This document shows, one piece after another, positions 1 through 6,599 of a stretch of 7,729 nucleotides of DNA. The notes below the pieces were generated by a model. That model ran no database searches. It was not told the origin of the DNA and saw only the letters and a list, made by a program, of their open reading frames with translations. How positions within the stretch are numbered: position 1 is the stretch's first letter; each line of letters starts with the position of its first letter. This stretch comes from Pseudomonadota bacterium. GTDB taxonomy: Bacteria; Myxococcota; Polyangia; Polyangiales; Polyangiaceae. The DNA lies in NCBI GenBank assembly GCA_023419055.1, contig JAEZYO010000297.1:1-7729 (forward strand), written 5' to 3'. The translations under genes and the position numbers were made by a program.

Positions 1-30
1 ACGACTAACAGCCGGCTCGCTCCACGTCAA

Positions 31-38
31 AAGGTGAG
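31..38 (+). promoter_or_regulatory. Ribosome binding site deciding a TTG start
   Basis: AAGGTGAG lies five bases upstream of the TTG at 44 and is a good match to the anti-Shine-Dalgarno sequence. An in-frame TGA at 35-37 blocks any start further upstream, so the site fixes TTG 44 as the most likely initiation codon of the transglutaminase-like gene. Confidence 0.6.
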
Positions 39-43
39 CTAGC

Positions 44-496
44 TTGACGCTCCCGTTGCGGGCCGTCGCTGTGACCACCAGGTTCAGGATCCAACCGACG
101 CTTCGAGCAGCCTGGATCGTCGCTGAACTCGTGGCCCTTCGGGCCCTCGTGCCTCGCTGGTTTCTCCGCGACTCCCTCGATCAACTCCTTCTGAAGCTCT
201 CGCAAAGGGTGAGGGTGAGCCGCTCGCCCGACCTCGCCGAGCTCGAGCGGCTGGTGCGGCGCGGCGAGCTCATCGGGCATCGCGTGACCCGGCGCTCGTC
301 TACTTGCCTCTACCGGTCCCTCTCTCGTTTTGCAGTCCTCTCCCGACACGGATACGACCCCACTTTCCTGATGGGGCTCCCGCGCACGAACGACGGGACG
401 GCGGGTCACGCCTGGGTGGAGATCGGGGGCGTCCCCTTTGCGGAAGCCGAAGATGTAGCCCGATTCAAGGTGACCTTCCGCTACCCGCCGCAGTAA
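44..496 (+). CDS. Lasso peptide B2-type transglutaminase-like protease
   Basis: This 150-residue protein belongs by sequence to the transglutaminase-core-3 family (lasso peptide biosynthesis B2, McjB C-terminal domain). In characterised lasso systems this family cleaves the leader from a ribosomal precursor peptide with a Cys-His-Asp triad. Visible here are the Cys block STCLYRSL (Cys88) and the His block GHAWVEIGG (His122), about 34 residues apart as expected. The third acid is less clear: Glu134, Glu136 and Asp137 are candidates. The N-terminal half is Leu/Arg-rich and helical, as in other B2 proteins. There is no N-terminal recognition domain; that role is on the separate PqqD-like gene 23 bases downstream, so this is a split-B arrangement. 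Translation starts at TTG with a good upstream Shine-Dalgarno site. The family call is secure. That the substrate is a lasso peptide is not shown, since homologues also occur beside polysaccharide genes with no known lasso product. Confidence 0.85.
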   Translation: MTLPLRAVAVTTRFRIQPTLRAAWIVAELVALRALVPRWFLRDSLDQLLLKLSQRVRVSRSPDLAELERLVRRGELIGHRVTRRSSTCLYRSLSRFAVLSRHGYDPTFLMGLPRTNDGTAGHAWVEIGGVPFAEAEDVARFKVTFRYPPQ

Positions 497-519
497 AACG
501 GTGAAACGCTGAGCACTCG

Positions 520-816
520 ATGAGCGTCGAATCGAACTTGGGCGACGAGCCGCTTCGCCCCCGCGACAAATGCCTGCTGACCGTCCTCGACGACGGAACC
601 GGCGTCATCTTGAACCTCGAGACCAAGTACTACTTCACCCTGAACCAGACCGGGGTCGCGCTCTGGCAGGCGCTCGAGGCGGGCGCGGGCACCGCGCGTG
701 AAATCGCGCAGGCGCTGTCTCGCACGTTCGAGGTCGACGAGGCGCAGGCGCTCAAGGACGTCGAGGACGTGCTCCGCGAGCTGGTCGCGGAAAACCTGGT
801 GGAACGCGCGACTTGA
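520..816 (+). CDS. PqqD-like peptide-binding (RRE) protein
   Basis: This 98-residue protein is a stand-alone PqqD-family protein, the fold known as the RiPP recognition element. These bind leader peptides and present them to modifying enzymes in the cytoplasm. The pattern is typical: a beta hairpin with GVILNLETKYYFTLNQTG at residues 28-45, a Trp-containing helix (Trp49), then a helical half with a 'VDEAQALKDVEDVLRELV' segment at residues 72-89 matching the usual 'D-V-x-x-F/L-L-x-x-L' end of the family. The length matches PqqD and lasso B1 proteins. The ATG at 520 follows the transglutaminase-like gene by 23 bases with only a weak Shine-Dalgarno site, so coupling to upstream translation is likely. 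Its stop is at 814-816, next to the start of the acetyltransferase gene. The natural partner is the adjacent B2 protein. The peptide it binds is not visible. Some PqqD-like proteins sit in exopolysaccharide loci, where their role is unknown. Confidence 0.85.
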   Translation: MSVESNLGDEPLRPRDKCLLTVLDDGTGVILNLETKYYFTLNQTGVALWQALEAGAGTAREIAQALSRTFEVDEAQALKDVEDVLRELVAENLVERAT

Positions 817-818
817 GC

Positions 819-1466
819 ATGGCTTCCGACGAGCTCGAGCTCCGGGCAGGAGGCTACTTCGTGCACCCGACCGCGCGGGTGGACGACGGCGCGGTGATCG
901 GTGAGGGGACTCGAATCTGGCATTTCTGCCACGTGATGGCGGGCGCGCGGCTCGGGAGCCAAACCGTGCTCGGGCAGAATTGCTTCGTCGCCGCGGGCGG
1001 GATCGTCGGAGATCGCGTCCACGTTCAGAACAACGTGAGCATCTACGACGGGGTCGAGCTCGCGGACGACGTATTTTGTGGCCCTTCGGTGGTGTTCACG
1101 AACGTCACGAACCCGCGCGCATTCATCAGCCGGAAGGCGATTTACGAGGCGACCAGCGTGAGCCGGGGCGCGAGCATCGGCGCTAACGCCACCATACTCC
1201 CCGGGGTGAAGCTCGGGGAATATTGCATGGTCGGAGCGGGAGCCGTGGTGAGCCGCGAGGTGCTGGCTTTCGCGCTCGTGGTCGGCGCGCCGGCGCGGAA
1301 AATCGGCTGGGTCGGACGGGCGGGCGAGCGCCTCGCGTTTCACGACGGCGTCGCAGAGTGCGACCTCAGCGGTGATCGCTATCGCGAGGAAGCGGGGCGC
1401 GTTTCGCTCGAGCGGCGGGGCGAACTGCCTCGCCGGATCGAAATGAGCGCTTCTTCACGCAGCTGA
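819..1466 (+). CDS. Sugar-nucleotide N-acetyltransferase, WbpD/WlbB type
   Basis: This 215-residue protein is a left-handed beta-helix acyltransferase built from hexapeptide repeats. It resembles WbpD/WlbB, which acetylates the 3-amino group of a UDP-2-acetamido-3-amino-2,3-dideoxy-glucuronate using acetyl-CoA, a step in making di-N-acetylated uronic acids for O-antigen. The signature blocks are IWHFCHVMAGARLG (residues 33-46), then LGQNCFV, VQNNVSIYDGV (69-79), DDVFCGPSVVFTNVTNPR, and the closing VGAGAVVSREV and VVGAPARKIGWV. The C-terminal tail keeps the family's GDRYREEAGRV-like segment. The ATG at 819 is two bases after the PqqD stop; a TTG at 813 overlapping that stop, with GGTGGA at 798-803 nine bases before it, is an equally workable start. 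The genes that would make its canonical substrate (6-dehydrogenase, 3-oxidase, aminotransferase) are not in the window, so the exact sugar is uncertain; a related amino-sugar nucleotide is possible. Confidence 0.85.
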   Translation: MASDELELRAGGYFVHPTARVDDGAVIGEGTRIWHFCHVMAGARLGSQTVLGQNCFVAAGGIVGDRVHVQNNVSIYDGVELADDVFCGPSVVFTNVTNPRAFISRKAIYEATSVSRGASIGANATILPGVKLGEYCMVGAGAVVSREVLAFALVVGAPARKIGWVGRAGERLAFHDGVAECDLSGDRYREEAGRVSLERRGELPRRIEMSASSRS

Positions 1467-1473
1467 CGGTGTT

Positions 1474-1503
1474 GCCCGTTTCCGGCGCCCGTACTAAACG
1501 GGC
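1474..1503 (+). repeat. 8-bp inverted repeat just before the UXS start
   Basis: GCCCGTTT (1474-1481) and AAACGGGC (1496-1503) are perfect inverted copies around a 14-base GC-rich loop. The hairpin lies between the acetyltransferase stop (1464-1466) and the ATG at 1507, so its right arm covers the position where a ribosome binding site would be. There is no T tract after it, so it is not a classic intrinsic terminator. It may be an attenuating or translation-blocking structure, or chance in GC-rich DNA. Confidence 0.4.
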
Positions 1504-1506
1504 TCG

Positions 1507-2515
<1,009 letters not shown>

Positions 2516-2517
<2 letters not shown>

Positions 2518-2545
2518 TCGCGCTCACGCTCTCGTGAGCGCGATC
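2516..2545. terminator. Perfect 13-bp inverted repeat, likely bidirectional terminator
   Basis: GATCGCGCTCACG (2516-2528), a four-base loop CTCT, and CGTGAGCGCGATC (2533-2545) form a perfect stem. It lies exactly where two convergent genes meet: it includes part of the uxs stop codon on the left and encodes the last residues and stop of the frataxin gene on the right. The placement fits a terminator shared by both strands. There is no run of T on either side, so it could act as a Rho-assisted pause or as an mRNA 3'-end stabiliser instead. Confidence 0.65.
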
Positions 2546-2862
2546 GGCCGTCCAAGCTTGCTCGACATCACTCGCGCGAGCGTCGCCCAAAGCTCGTCTC
2601 CCGTCTTGGCAGCGACCCATCGCTGCTCGTTCGGGATCCAATCGAAATGCCAGGCGGAGCGATCCGCCGCCATCCAGATTTGACGCGCGGCCCGGTGCGA
2701 GTTCACGACGTACTTCGCGCCGTCCGAGAACTCCACGTTGAGGATGTCGCTCGCGAGCTCGGCCTCGAAGTCCTCGCTGTCGAGCGCGTCGAGCGCGCGG
2801 ACCAACGCCGCGAGCTCGGGGTAGGCGAGCTTTTCGTACTCGGACTCGGTGAGGTCGGCCAT
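2524..2862 (-). CDS. cyaY: Frataxin-like iron-sulfur cluster protein CyaY
   Basis: This 112-residue protein matches bacterial frataxin, a small cytoplasmic iron-binding protein that interacts with the IscS/IscU machinery and tunes iron-sulfur cluster assembly. The usual layout is present: an N-terminal helix rich in acids (TESEYEKLAYPEL, and the DSEDFEAEL stretch at 28-36), then a beta sheet with NVEFSDGAKYVVN (42-54), the conserved RQIWMAA (60-66), WHFDW (71-75), and the final helix GDELWATLARVM. The length agrees with E. coli CyaY (about 106 residues). The frame stays open for 129 bases upstream of 2862, but the ATG at 2862 is preferred because the family homology begins there and it overlaps the lipoprotein stop as TGATG, a coupling arrangement. 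No good Shine-Dalgarno is seen, which fits coupling. Its 3' end is inside a terminator-like hairpin. Pairing with a Cys-rich lipoprotein is unusual; no isc or suf gene is in the window. Confidence 0.92.
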   Translation of the reverse strand: MADLTESEYEKLAYPELAALVRALDALDSEDFEAELASDILNVEFSDGAKYVVNSHRAARQIWMAADRSAWHFDWIPNEQRWVAAKTGDELWATLARVMSSKLGRPIALTRA

Positions 2863-3272
2863 CACTGTGGCGCTGGCGCGCCGGGGATGCAGGCGCCTGC
2901 CATGCACTGGTTGCCCGGGTTGCAGTCGTTCGCCGTCGCGCAGGGGAACGCGCACTTCTGAAATTGAGTGTTGCAACGGTGGGTCACGCATTGCGCGTCG
3001 GAGGTGCAGGGGAGCGCCATGGGGCCCGGGGTGGAGAGCGTTCCGGCCGGCGCGGGTTGAGCCGCGGTCGGAGTGGGCGCCGGGGCCGGCGCTGGAGCAG
3101 GAGCCGCCGTTTGTTGGGGGGCCGGCTGCTGCTGTGGGTAAGGCTGTTGCTGCTGCGGGTAGGGCTGCTGTCCGTACGGCTGCTGGGGCGGGGGTTCTTC
3201 GTCCTTCTTCTTGCAGGACACGACGACGAGCGCGCTGAGCGCGATGACGGAACAGGCAGAGGCGAGGCGCAT
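2862..3272 (-). CDS. Cys-rich lipoprotein with Pro/Gln/Tyr linker
   Basis: This 136-residue protein begins with a lipoprotein signal: Arg2, a hydrophobic core, and a lipobox VVSC with the lipidated Cys at 20. Lys-Lys-Lys follows the Cys, so the E. coli Asp+2 retention signal is absent and an outer-membrane or exported location is likely. Residues 27-54 are a linker of QQPYPQQ-like repeats, 55-77 an Ala-Pro repeat. The C-terminal domain (89-128) has eight cysteines at 89, 95, 100, 107, 111, 117, 123 and 128, forming two similar four-Cys units, probably four disulfides. Such small Cys-rich domains (sometimes labelled Dickkopf-like) are common in myxobacterial surface proteins with no known function. 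The ATG at 3272 is preceded by GGGAG nine bases upstream. The stop overlaps the frataxin start by one base, so both are probably made from one mRNA. I do not recognise a specific gene, and no function is claimed. Confidence 0.85.
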   Translation of the reverse strand: MRLASACSVIALSALVVVSCKKKDEEPPPQQPYGQQPYPQQQQPYPQQQPAPQQTAAPAPAPAPAPTPTAAQPAPAGTLSTPGPMALPCTSDAQCVTHRCNTQFQKCAFPCATANDCNPGNQCMAGACIPGAPAPQ

Positions 3273-3281
3273 GCTTTGTTT

Positions 3282-3286
3282 CTCCC
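3282..3286 (-). promoter_or_regulatory. Ribosome binding site of the Cys-rich lipoprotein
   Basis: On the minus strand GGGAG precedes the ATG at 3272 by nine bases. It supports this start for the lipoprotein gene. Confidence 0.55.
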
Positions 3287-3292
3287 GCGCTC

Positions 3293-3322
3293 GATCTAGT
3301 GGACCTTGGTCGATTCGGTCAA
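3293..3322 (-). promoter_or_regulatory. Possible sigma70-type promoter for the lipoprotein-cyaY unit
   Basis: On the minus strand TTGACC (3322-3317) is a five-of-six match to the -35 consensus. Eighteen bases later TAGATC (3298-3293) is a weak -10. Transcription would begin close to the ribosome binding site, giving a very short leader. The -35 is good but the -10 is poor, so this is tentative. Confidence 0.3.
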
Positions 3323-3404
3323 CCCGAGCCCGGTGAAACAGCGCCGAAGCAATGATTTATCGCCGGAATGCGCTGCCTTCATTGTCGGAATACGTTGCAG
3401 CTGA

Positions 3405-3434
3405 ACCCTGAGCCTCGAAACAGACCCTGAGGGT
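3405..3434. repeat. Repeated ACCCTGAG with a palindrome, possible operator
   Basis: ACCCTGAG occurs at 3405-3412 and again at 3424-3431, 19 bases apart, about two helical turns. The second copy is part of a perfect 11-base palindrome ACCCTGAGGGT (3424-3434). The pair lies in the divergent intergenic region, 58-87 bases before the start of the HEAT-like gene. It could be a regulator site. The rest of this 219-base gap shows no gene, and no convincing plus-strand promoter could be picked out by eye. Confidence 0.3.
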
Positions 3435-3479
3435 AGTGCGGAGTAGTAGGGATTTCGGAAATGGGGAAAGAGCCGCTTC

Positions 3480-3484
3480 GAGGG
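3480..3484 (+). promoter_or_regulatory. Ribosome binding site of the HEAT-like gene
   Basis: GAGGG sits seven bases before the ATG at 3492. It favours this start over the in-frame ATG at 3516, which has no comparable site. Confidence 0.55.
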
Positions 3485-3491
3485 CGATTCG

Positions 3492-4724
3492 ATGTTATCG
3501 TCCGTGCTTGGTCCGATGACCGAGGGTGCCGACGAGGTCGAAGTCCTGAGCAGCGAGGCAGTGTCGCGGCTGAGGGCGGACCTGCACGCCGCGCTGAAGC
3601 GACGTCCGGCTCAGGAGGCGCGCCTCTCGGGCGTGCTCCGTGTCCTGTCGCGGTATTCTCCGCGCCTCCGGGCGGAGCTCGTGCTCGCGGTGGAAACGAT
3701 GGTGCGCCGGTCGTCGTTCCAACGCCCGCTTTACGGAGCGCTCGTGAGGGCGCTCGCGGAGCAAAATGATCCACGGCTCGGTCCGGCCCTCGGTCGGGCG
3801 CTGCAGACTGAGAGCGCGGGCGGCCTGGCCAGCCTCTCGGCGGCGTCACTCAGCGGCGATCCGGCGCTCGCTGACGTGCTCGCGCGGCTCGCGGTGAGCC
3901 GGCACTCTCAGATCGCGTTCGCCGCCGAGCTCGCGCGAGTGGCGCGTCGCGAATCGCAGGGGGCGCACGTTGCCTCGATCGCGCCGAAGATCAAGGAAGC
4001 GCATCGCATCGCGCTCTGCATGGAAATGTTCGTGCCCTTGCTCTGGCAGCCGCCGCTCGATTCGAGCGTCTGCCCGGCGCTCGCCGTGCTGCGCGACTCC
4101 GAGCGACACCTCGGCCGCTGGCTGGTGCTCGCCGAGCTCGCCGGGAGGGCGGGCGACAGCGCCCCACGCCGTGAAGCCGAGGAGAGGGCGACCGAGGGGC
4201 CGTCGAGCGCGCGCGCTGCGTGGGCGCTCGTCGCGTGGGCGCTCGATCAATCTCGCCCGGAGACGGCGGTGCGCCCGACGCTCGAGCTCATCGCTCGCTT
4301 GAGTGATCGACCGAGCTCGGACAAGGACACGACGTTCCTCTTCCGCCTCGCCGAAGCGGGAGTGTCCGGGGCGCGTCACATGCTCGAGAACCTCGCGAAG
4401 GGCAGCTCGCTCGCGAACGAGCCTGCCGTCCGCGCGGCGCTGCACCTCGCGCGAGAGTATGGTGAAACGCGCTTTCGCGCACAGCTGAGGGACGCCGCGC
4501 ACAGCCCGAAGCGCGAACATTTGCGCGGCTTCGCGGCTGCGGCGCTCTTCGACCTGGGTGATCGCGACGCCGCCGTCGGCGTCGCCGACGAGCTCGGAAA
4601 GAGCCGACAGCTGGCGGCGTTGGCGTGGTCCGGGCTCGTGCGCGCCGGCTGCGCGGGGCTACACTCGGGTCAGCTCGTGACCGAACCCAACTACCGTCGC
4701 GTCCAACTCGGCTGGGTGGAGTGA
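3492..4724 (+). CDS. Hypothetical helical, HEAT-like repeat protein
   Basis: This 410-residue protein is not one I recognise. It is rich in Ala, Leu, Arg and Glu and reads as a long series of amphipathic helices of about 30-40 residues each, such as RLRAELVLAVETMVRR, HSQIAFAAELARVAR and RGFAAAALFDLGDRDAAV. This is the look of an alpha-solenoid of HEAT/ARM type, usually a protein-interaction scaffold. No signal peptide, membrane segment or catalytic motif is visible, so a cytoplasmic location is likely. The ATG at 3492 has GAGGG seven bases upstream. The stop TGA at 4722-4724 overlaps the GTG start of the metalloprotease gene (GTGA), so the two are probably translationally coupled and functionally related. 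Third-position GC is high throughout, supporting real coding. HEAT-like is a judgement from helical periodicity, not from a matched family. Confidence 0.85.
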   Translation: MLSSVLGPMTEGADEVEVLSSEAVSRLRADLHAALKRRPAQEARLSGVLRVLSRYSPRLRAELVLAVETMVRRSSFQRPLYGALVRALAEQNDPRLGPALGRALQTESAGGLASLSAASLSGDPALADVLARLAVSRHSQIAFAAELARVARRESQGAHVASIAPKIKEAHRIALCMEMFVPLLWQPPLDSSVCPALAVLRDSERHLGRWLVLAELAGRAGDSAPRREAEERATEGPSSARAAWALVAWALDQSRPETAVRPTLELIARLSDRPSSDKDTTFLFRLAEAGVSGARHMLENLAKGSSLANEPAVRAALHLAREYGETRFRAQLRDAAHSPKREHLRGFAAAALFDLGDRDAAVGVADELGKSRQLAALAWSGLVRAGCAGLHSGQLVTEPNYRRVQLGWVE

Positions 4725-6592
4725 AGGCCCGCTTCGCGCCGCTCGCGGCTCTCGCGCTCGCGTTCGCGGCTCCTCCCGCGCCCCACGCGCGCGCCCAGAG
4801 CGCCGCGCCCGAACCACCGCCGCTCGTCGTCTTCGCCGACAGGGACGACGACGATGACGACGGGGTGCCGGATGGCCAGGAAGAGCGGCTTTCGGCGGCG
4901 TCCCTCGTGGACGTGCTCCCCCTGTCGCTCGCGCCGAAACGAGTGGGAGCCCTCGAAAAGGGCTGCTTGCGCTACGTGAACGACGGGAGGCACTGGCTCG
5001 GCGGCGGCAACGCGCCACGAAAGTTGGGCCTGCAGGGCCTGTGCGCGGGGCGCTCGGCCATCGAGGTGAACGGCGAAACCCAGCCCGTCGACGTCGTCGA
5101 GGTGCTCGCGGTCGACGGGCGAGGAACCCGCGTGGATCTGGCCACGTCGCACGCAGCCATTTCTCGCATGCTCCCGACCGAGCTCTACGCCGAGGCGCCG
5201 GACCGAGAGGAAGATCCCGATGCGCTGCGCTGGATCGTGGTCGGCCCCGACGGCTCCTTGCCCGACCAGCTGAGCGTTCGTTCGATGCGACCGGATGGGC
5301 GCGTACTCGATTCTCTCGACGTGGTCGAGCTTGCTCCCGACCCCTGTCCCGACGGGACGCCGCCTGCGCTGAGCTGCAGGAGAACACCGCTGATTCGCGC
5401 GACCGGAGACCGCATCGATCGCACCCACCCGGAGTCCTCGGCGCGCTCGTTGCGCGCGGAGGTCGGGGGCCGCCTGCTCGTTTCCATCGCCGGCCGCAAG
5501 GCGGCCGGCATCCGCGTCGGGGGGCCGCGCGTGACCTCGGTCGGACAGATTGACCGGTTGCGCGGCAAGGTGAGCTTTCACATCATGCGCCTGGCTCCGG
5601 GCGGTATGCCCGCGATCGGGGGCGACGACGGCGGGGCTCTCGGGATGGCGCGCGACGAGCTCGACACCGCGAGCGGGCTCTGGGGTCAGTGCGGAATTCA
5701 TTTCGGCAATCCGAGCGAGCAGCCGATGGCCGTGCACGACCCTCCGCCCCCGCACCTGCTCGCCATCGGCTGTGATCTGGGCCTCCCGGCGAGCGGGGGA
5801 GAAATCCGCTTCGCCGTCGAGGGGCGGCGAGTCAGGGTGGCGACCTCGGCTCGCCAATCTCCGATCGAGGTGGCCGAGCGCGTGGCGAAGGCCCTCACGG
5901 GGCTCGGCTTCACGGCGACGCCGAGCGTGAACGCGCGCGTGGCTCCCGCTGCTTTTCCCACCGTCGACGTGCTCGTGCGAAAGCGTGACGGCTCCCTCGC
6001 GACCCTCAAGCCGGACGGGAGCGCACCGCTCTCCAGCGACTCGACGCTCGGAGCGTGCATCGGTCAGGTGAACCTGGCCGACGGTCTGACCCACTTTTCC
6101 GACTCGGACGCGGCTTCGGGGACGCTCGAAGAGCGGACGTTGATCAAGGCGTACCAGGACGCCGATCCGACGACGATCGACATCTTCATCGTGCCCGCGT
6201 TCGGCGGGTCCGGCCGCATCGGTGAGTCCTTCGTCGACGGCGAGCGCGCCAGCATCCAGAACGTCGTCATCCTCGATCGAGCCGGGATCCGCGCGGGAGC
6301 GCGCTCGTTCGCGCTGGCCCACGAGCTCGGGCACATCCTGCTCGACATGCCGGGCCATCCGGACGACTTCGGCGTCGACCGACCCTCCGCGCTGATGGAC
6401 GCAGACGCCGCGGATTCGTCGATCTTCGGGCCTCGCCGGCTGAGCGTCGCCGAGTGTGAGCGAGCCGTACTGCAGAGCGGTCCCTCGTCGCCGCTCCCGC
6501 TCCTCAGTGATTGGCCCTTGGTCTCGCGTTCATCGACGGCGCGTCAGCCGCTCCCGAAAGCGGGCGCGGTCAGCCAGCGAACCGTGCGATAA
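4721..6592 (+). CDS. Secreted zinc metalloprotease-like protein with Asp-rich tract
   Basis: Read from the GTG at 4721 this is a 623-residue exported protein. That start gives a proper signal peptide (Lys2, Arg4, hydrophobic core 5-17, ARA cleavage site near residue 25) and a GTGA overlap with the upstream stop; the ATG at 4625 would add 32 Arg-rich residues and bury the signal. Residues 40-54 hold an Asp run ending DGVPDGQEE, like a thrombospondin type 3 calcium loop. The catalytic motif HELGH (534-538), with His546 as possible third ligand and a Met-turn-like ALMDAD (Met559), marks a gluzincin/metzincin-like zinc protease. IDIFIVPAF (486-494) is the strand before it and WGQCGIHF (321-328) resembles the conserved start of such domains, leaving about 160 residues inserted between them. 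The third-ligand spacing differs from the metzincin HExxHxxGxxH pattern. Substrate is unknown; predation, matrix processing or maturation of surface proteins are all possible. Confidence 0.85.
   Translation: MKARFAPLAALALAFAAPPAPHARAQSAAPEPPPLVVFADRDDDDDDGVPDGQEERLSAASLVDVLPLSLAPKRVGALEKGCLRYVNDGRHWLGGGNAPRKLGLQGLCAGRSAIEVNGETQPVDVVEVLAVDGRGTRVDLATSHAAISRMLPTELYAEAPDREEDPDALRWIVVGPDGSLPDQLSVRSMRPDGRVLDSLDVVELAPDPCPDGTPPALSCRRTPLIRATGDRIDRTHPESSARSLRAEVGGRLLVSIAGRKAAGIRVGGPRVTSVGQIDRLRGKVSFHIMRLAPGGMPAIGGDDGGALGMARDELDTASGLWGQCGIHFGNPSEQPMAVHDPPPPHLLAIGCDLGLPASGGEIRFAVEGRRVRVATSARQSPIEVAERVAKALTGLGFTATPSVNARVAPAAFPTVDVLVRKRDGSLATLKPDGSAPLSSDSTLGACIGQVNLADGLTHFSDSDAASGTLEERTLIKAYQDADPTTIDIFIVPAFGGSGRIGESFVDGERASIQNVVILDRAGIRAGARSFALAHELGHILLDMPGHPDDFGVDRPSALMDADAADSSIFGPRRLSVAECERAVLQSGPSSPLPLLSDWPLVSRSSTARQPLPKAGAVSQRTVR
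5489..5509 (+). repeat. 9-bp inverted repeat inside the metalloprotease gene
   Basis: GCCGGCCGC (5489-5497) and GCGGCCGGC (5501-5509) are perfect inverted copies around a three-base loop AAG. They would form a very stable mRNA hairpin in the coding region. The encoded residues (AGRKAAG) are ordinary, so this may just reflect extreme GC content. Confidence 0.4.
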
Positions 6593-6599
6593 AGGGCCC

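Noticed and set aside
1..42. Possible C-terminal tail of an upstream plus-strand gene
   Set aside because: Two frames are open from the left edge, ending at TGA 35-37 or TAG 40-42. Neither 11-13 residue tail is recognisable, so no frame can be chosen.
5..409. 134-codon minus-strand open frame
   Set aside because: It is the complement of the clearly homologous transglutaminase-like gene and has no family resemblance; it follows from GC-rich codon use.
630..1343. 237-codon minus-strand open frame
   Set aside because: It overlaps both the PqqD-like and acetyltransferase genes, is Arg/His/Ala-rich and shows no motif.
2863..2991. N-terminal extension of the frataxin frame
   Set aside because: The extension is the shadow of the Cys-rich lipoprotein gene in another frame, and CyaY homology begins at the ATG at 2862.
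2964..3299. Plus-strand Arg/Gly/Leu-rich open frame
   Set aside because: It is antisense to the lipoprotein's Pro/Gln repeats; its Leu-rich stretch is the complement of those repeats.
3273..3491. Sigma54-type promoter or riboswitch in the divergent intergenic region
   Set aside because: No GG-N10-GC pattern with good flanks and no recognisable riboswitch core was found by eye.
4691..6358. 555-codon minus-strand open frame
   Set aside because: Long, but antisense to the metalloprotease with its signal peptide and HELGH motif; Arg/His/Gly-rich composition is typical of shadow frames in GC-rich DNA.
6456..6599. N-terminal extension of the methyltransferase
   Set aside because: It lies in the protease gene in another frame, is Arg/Ser-rich and does not resemble methyltransferases; GTG 6600 fits better.
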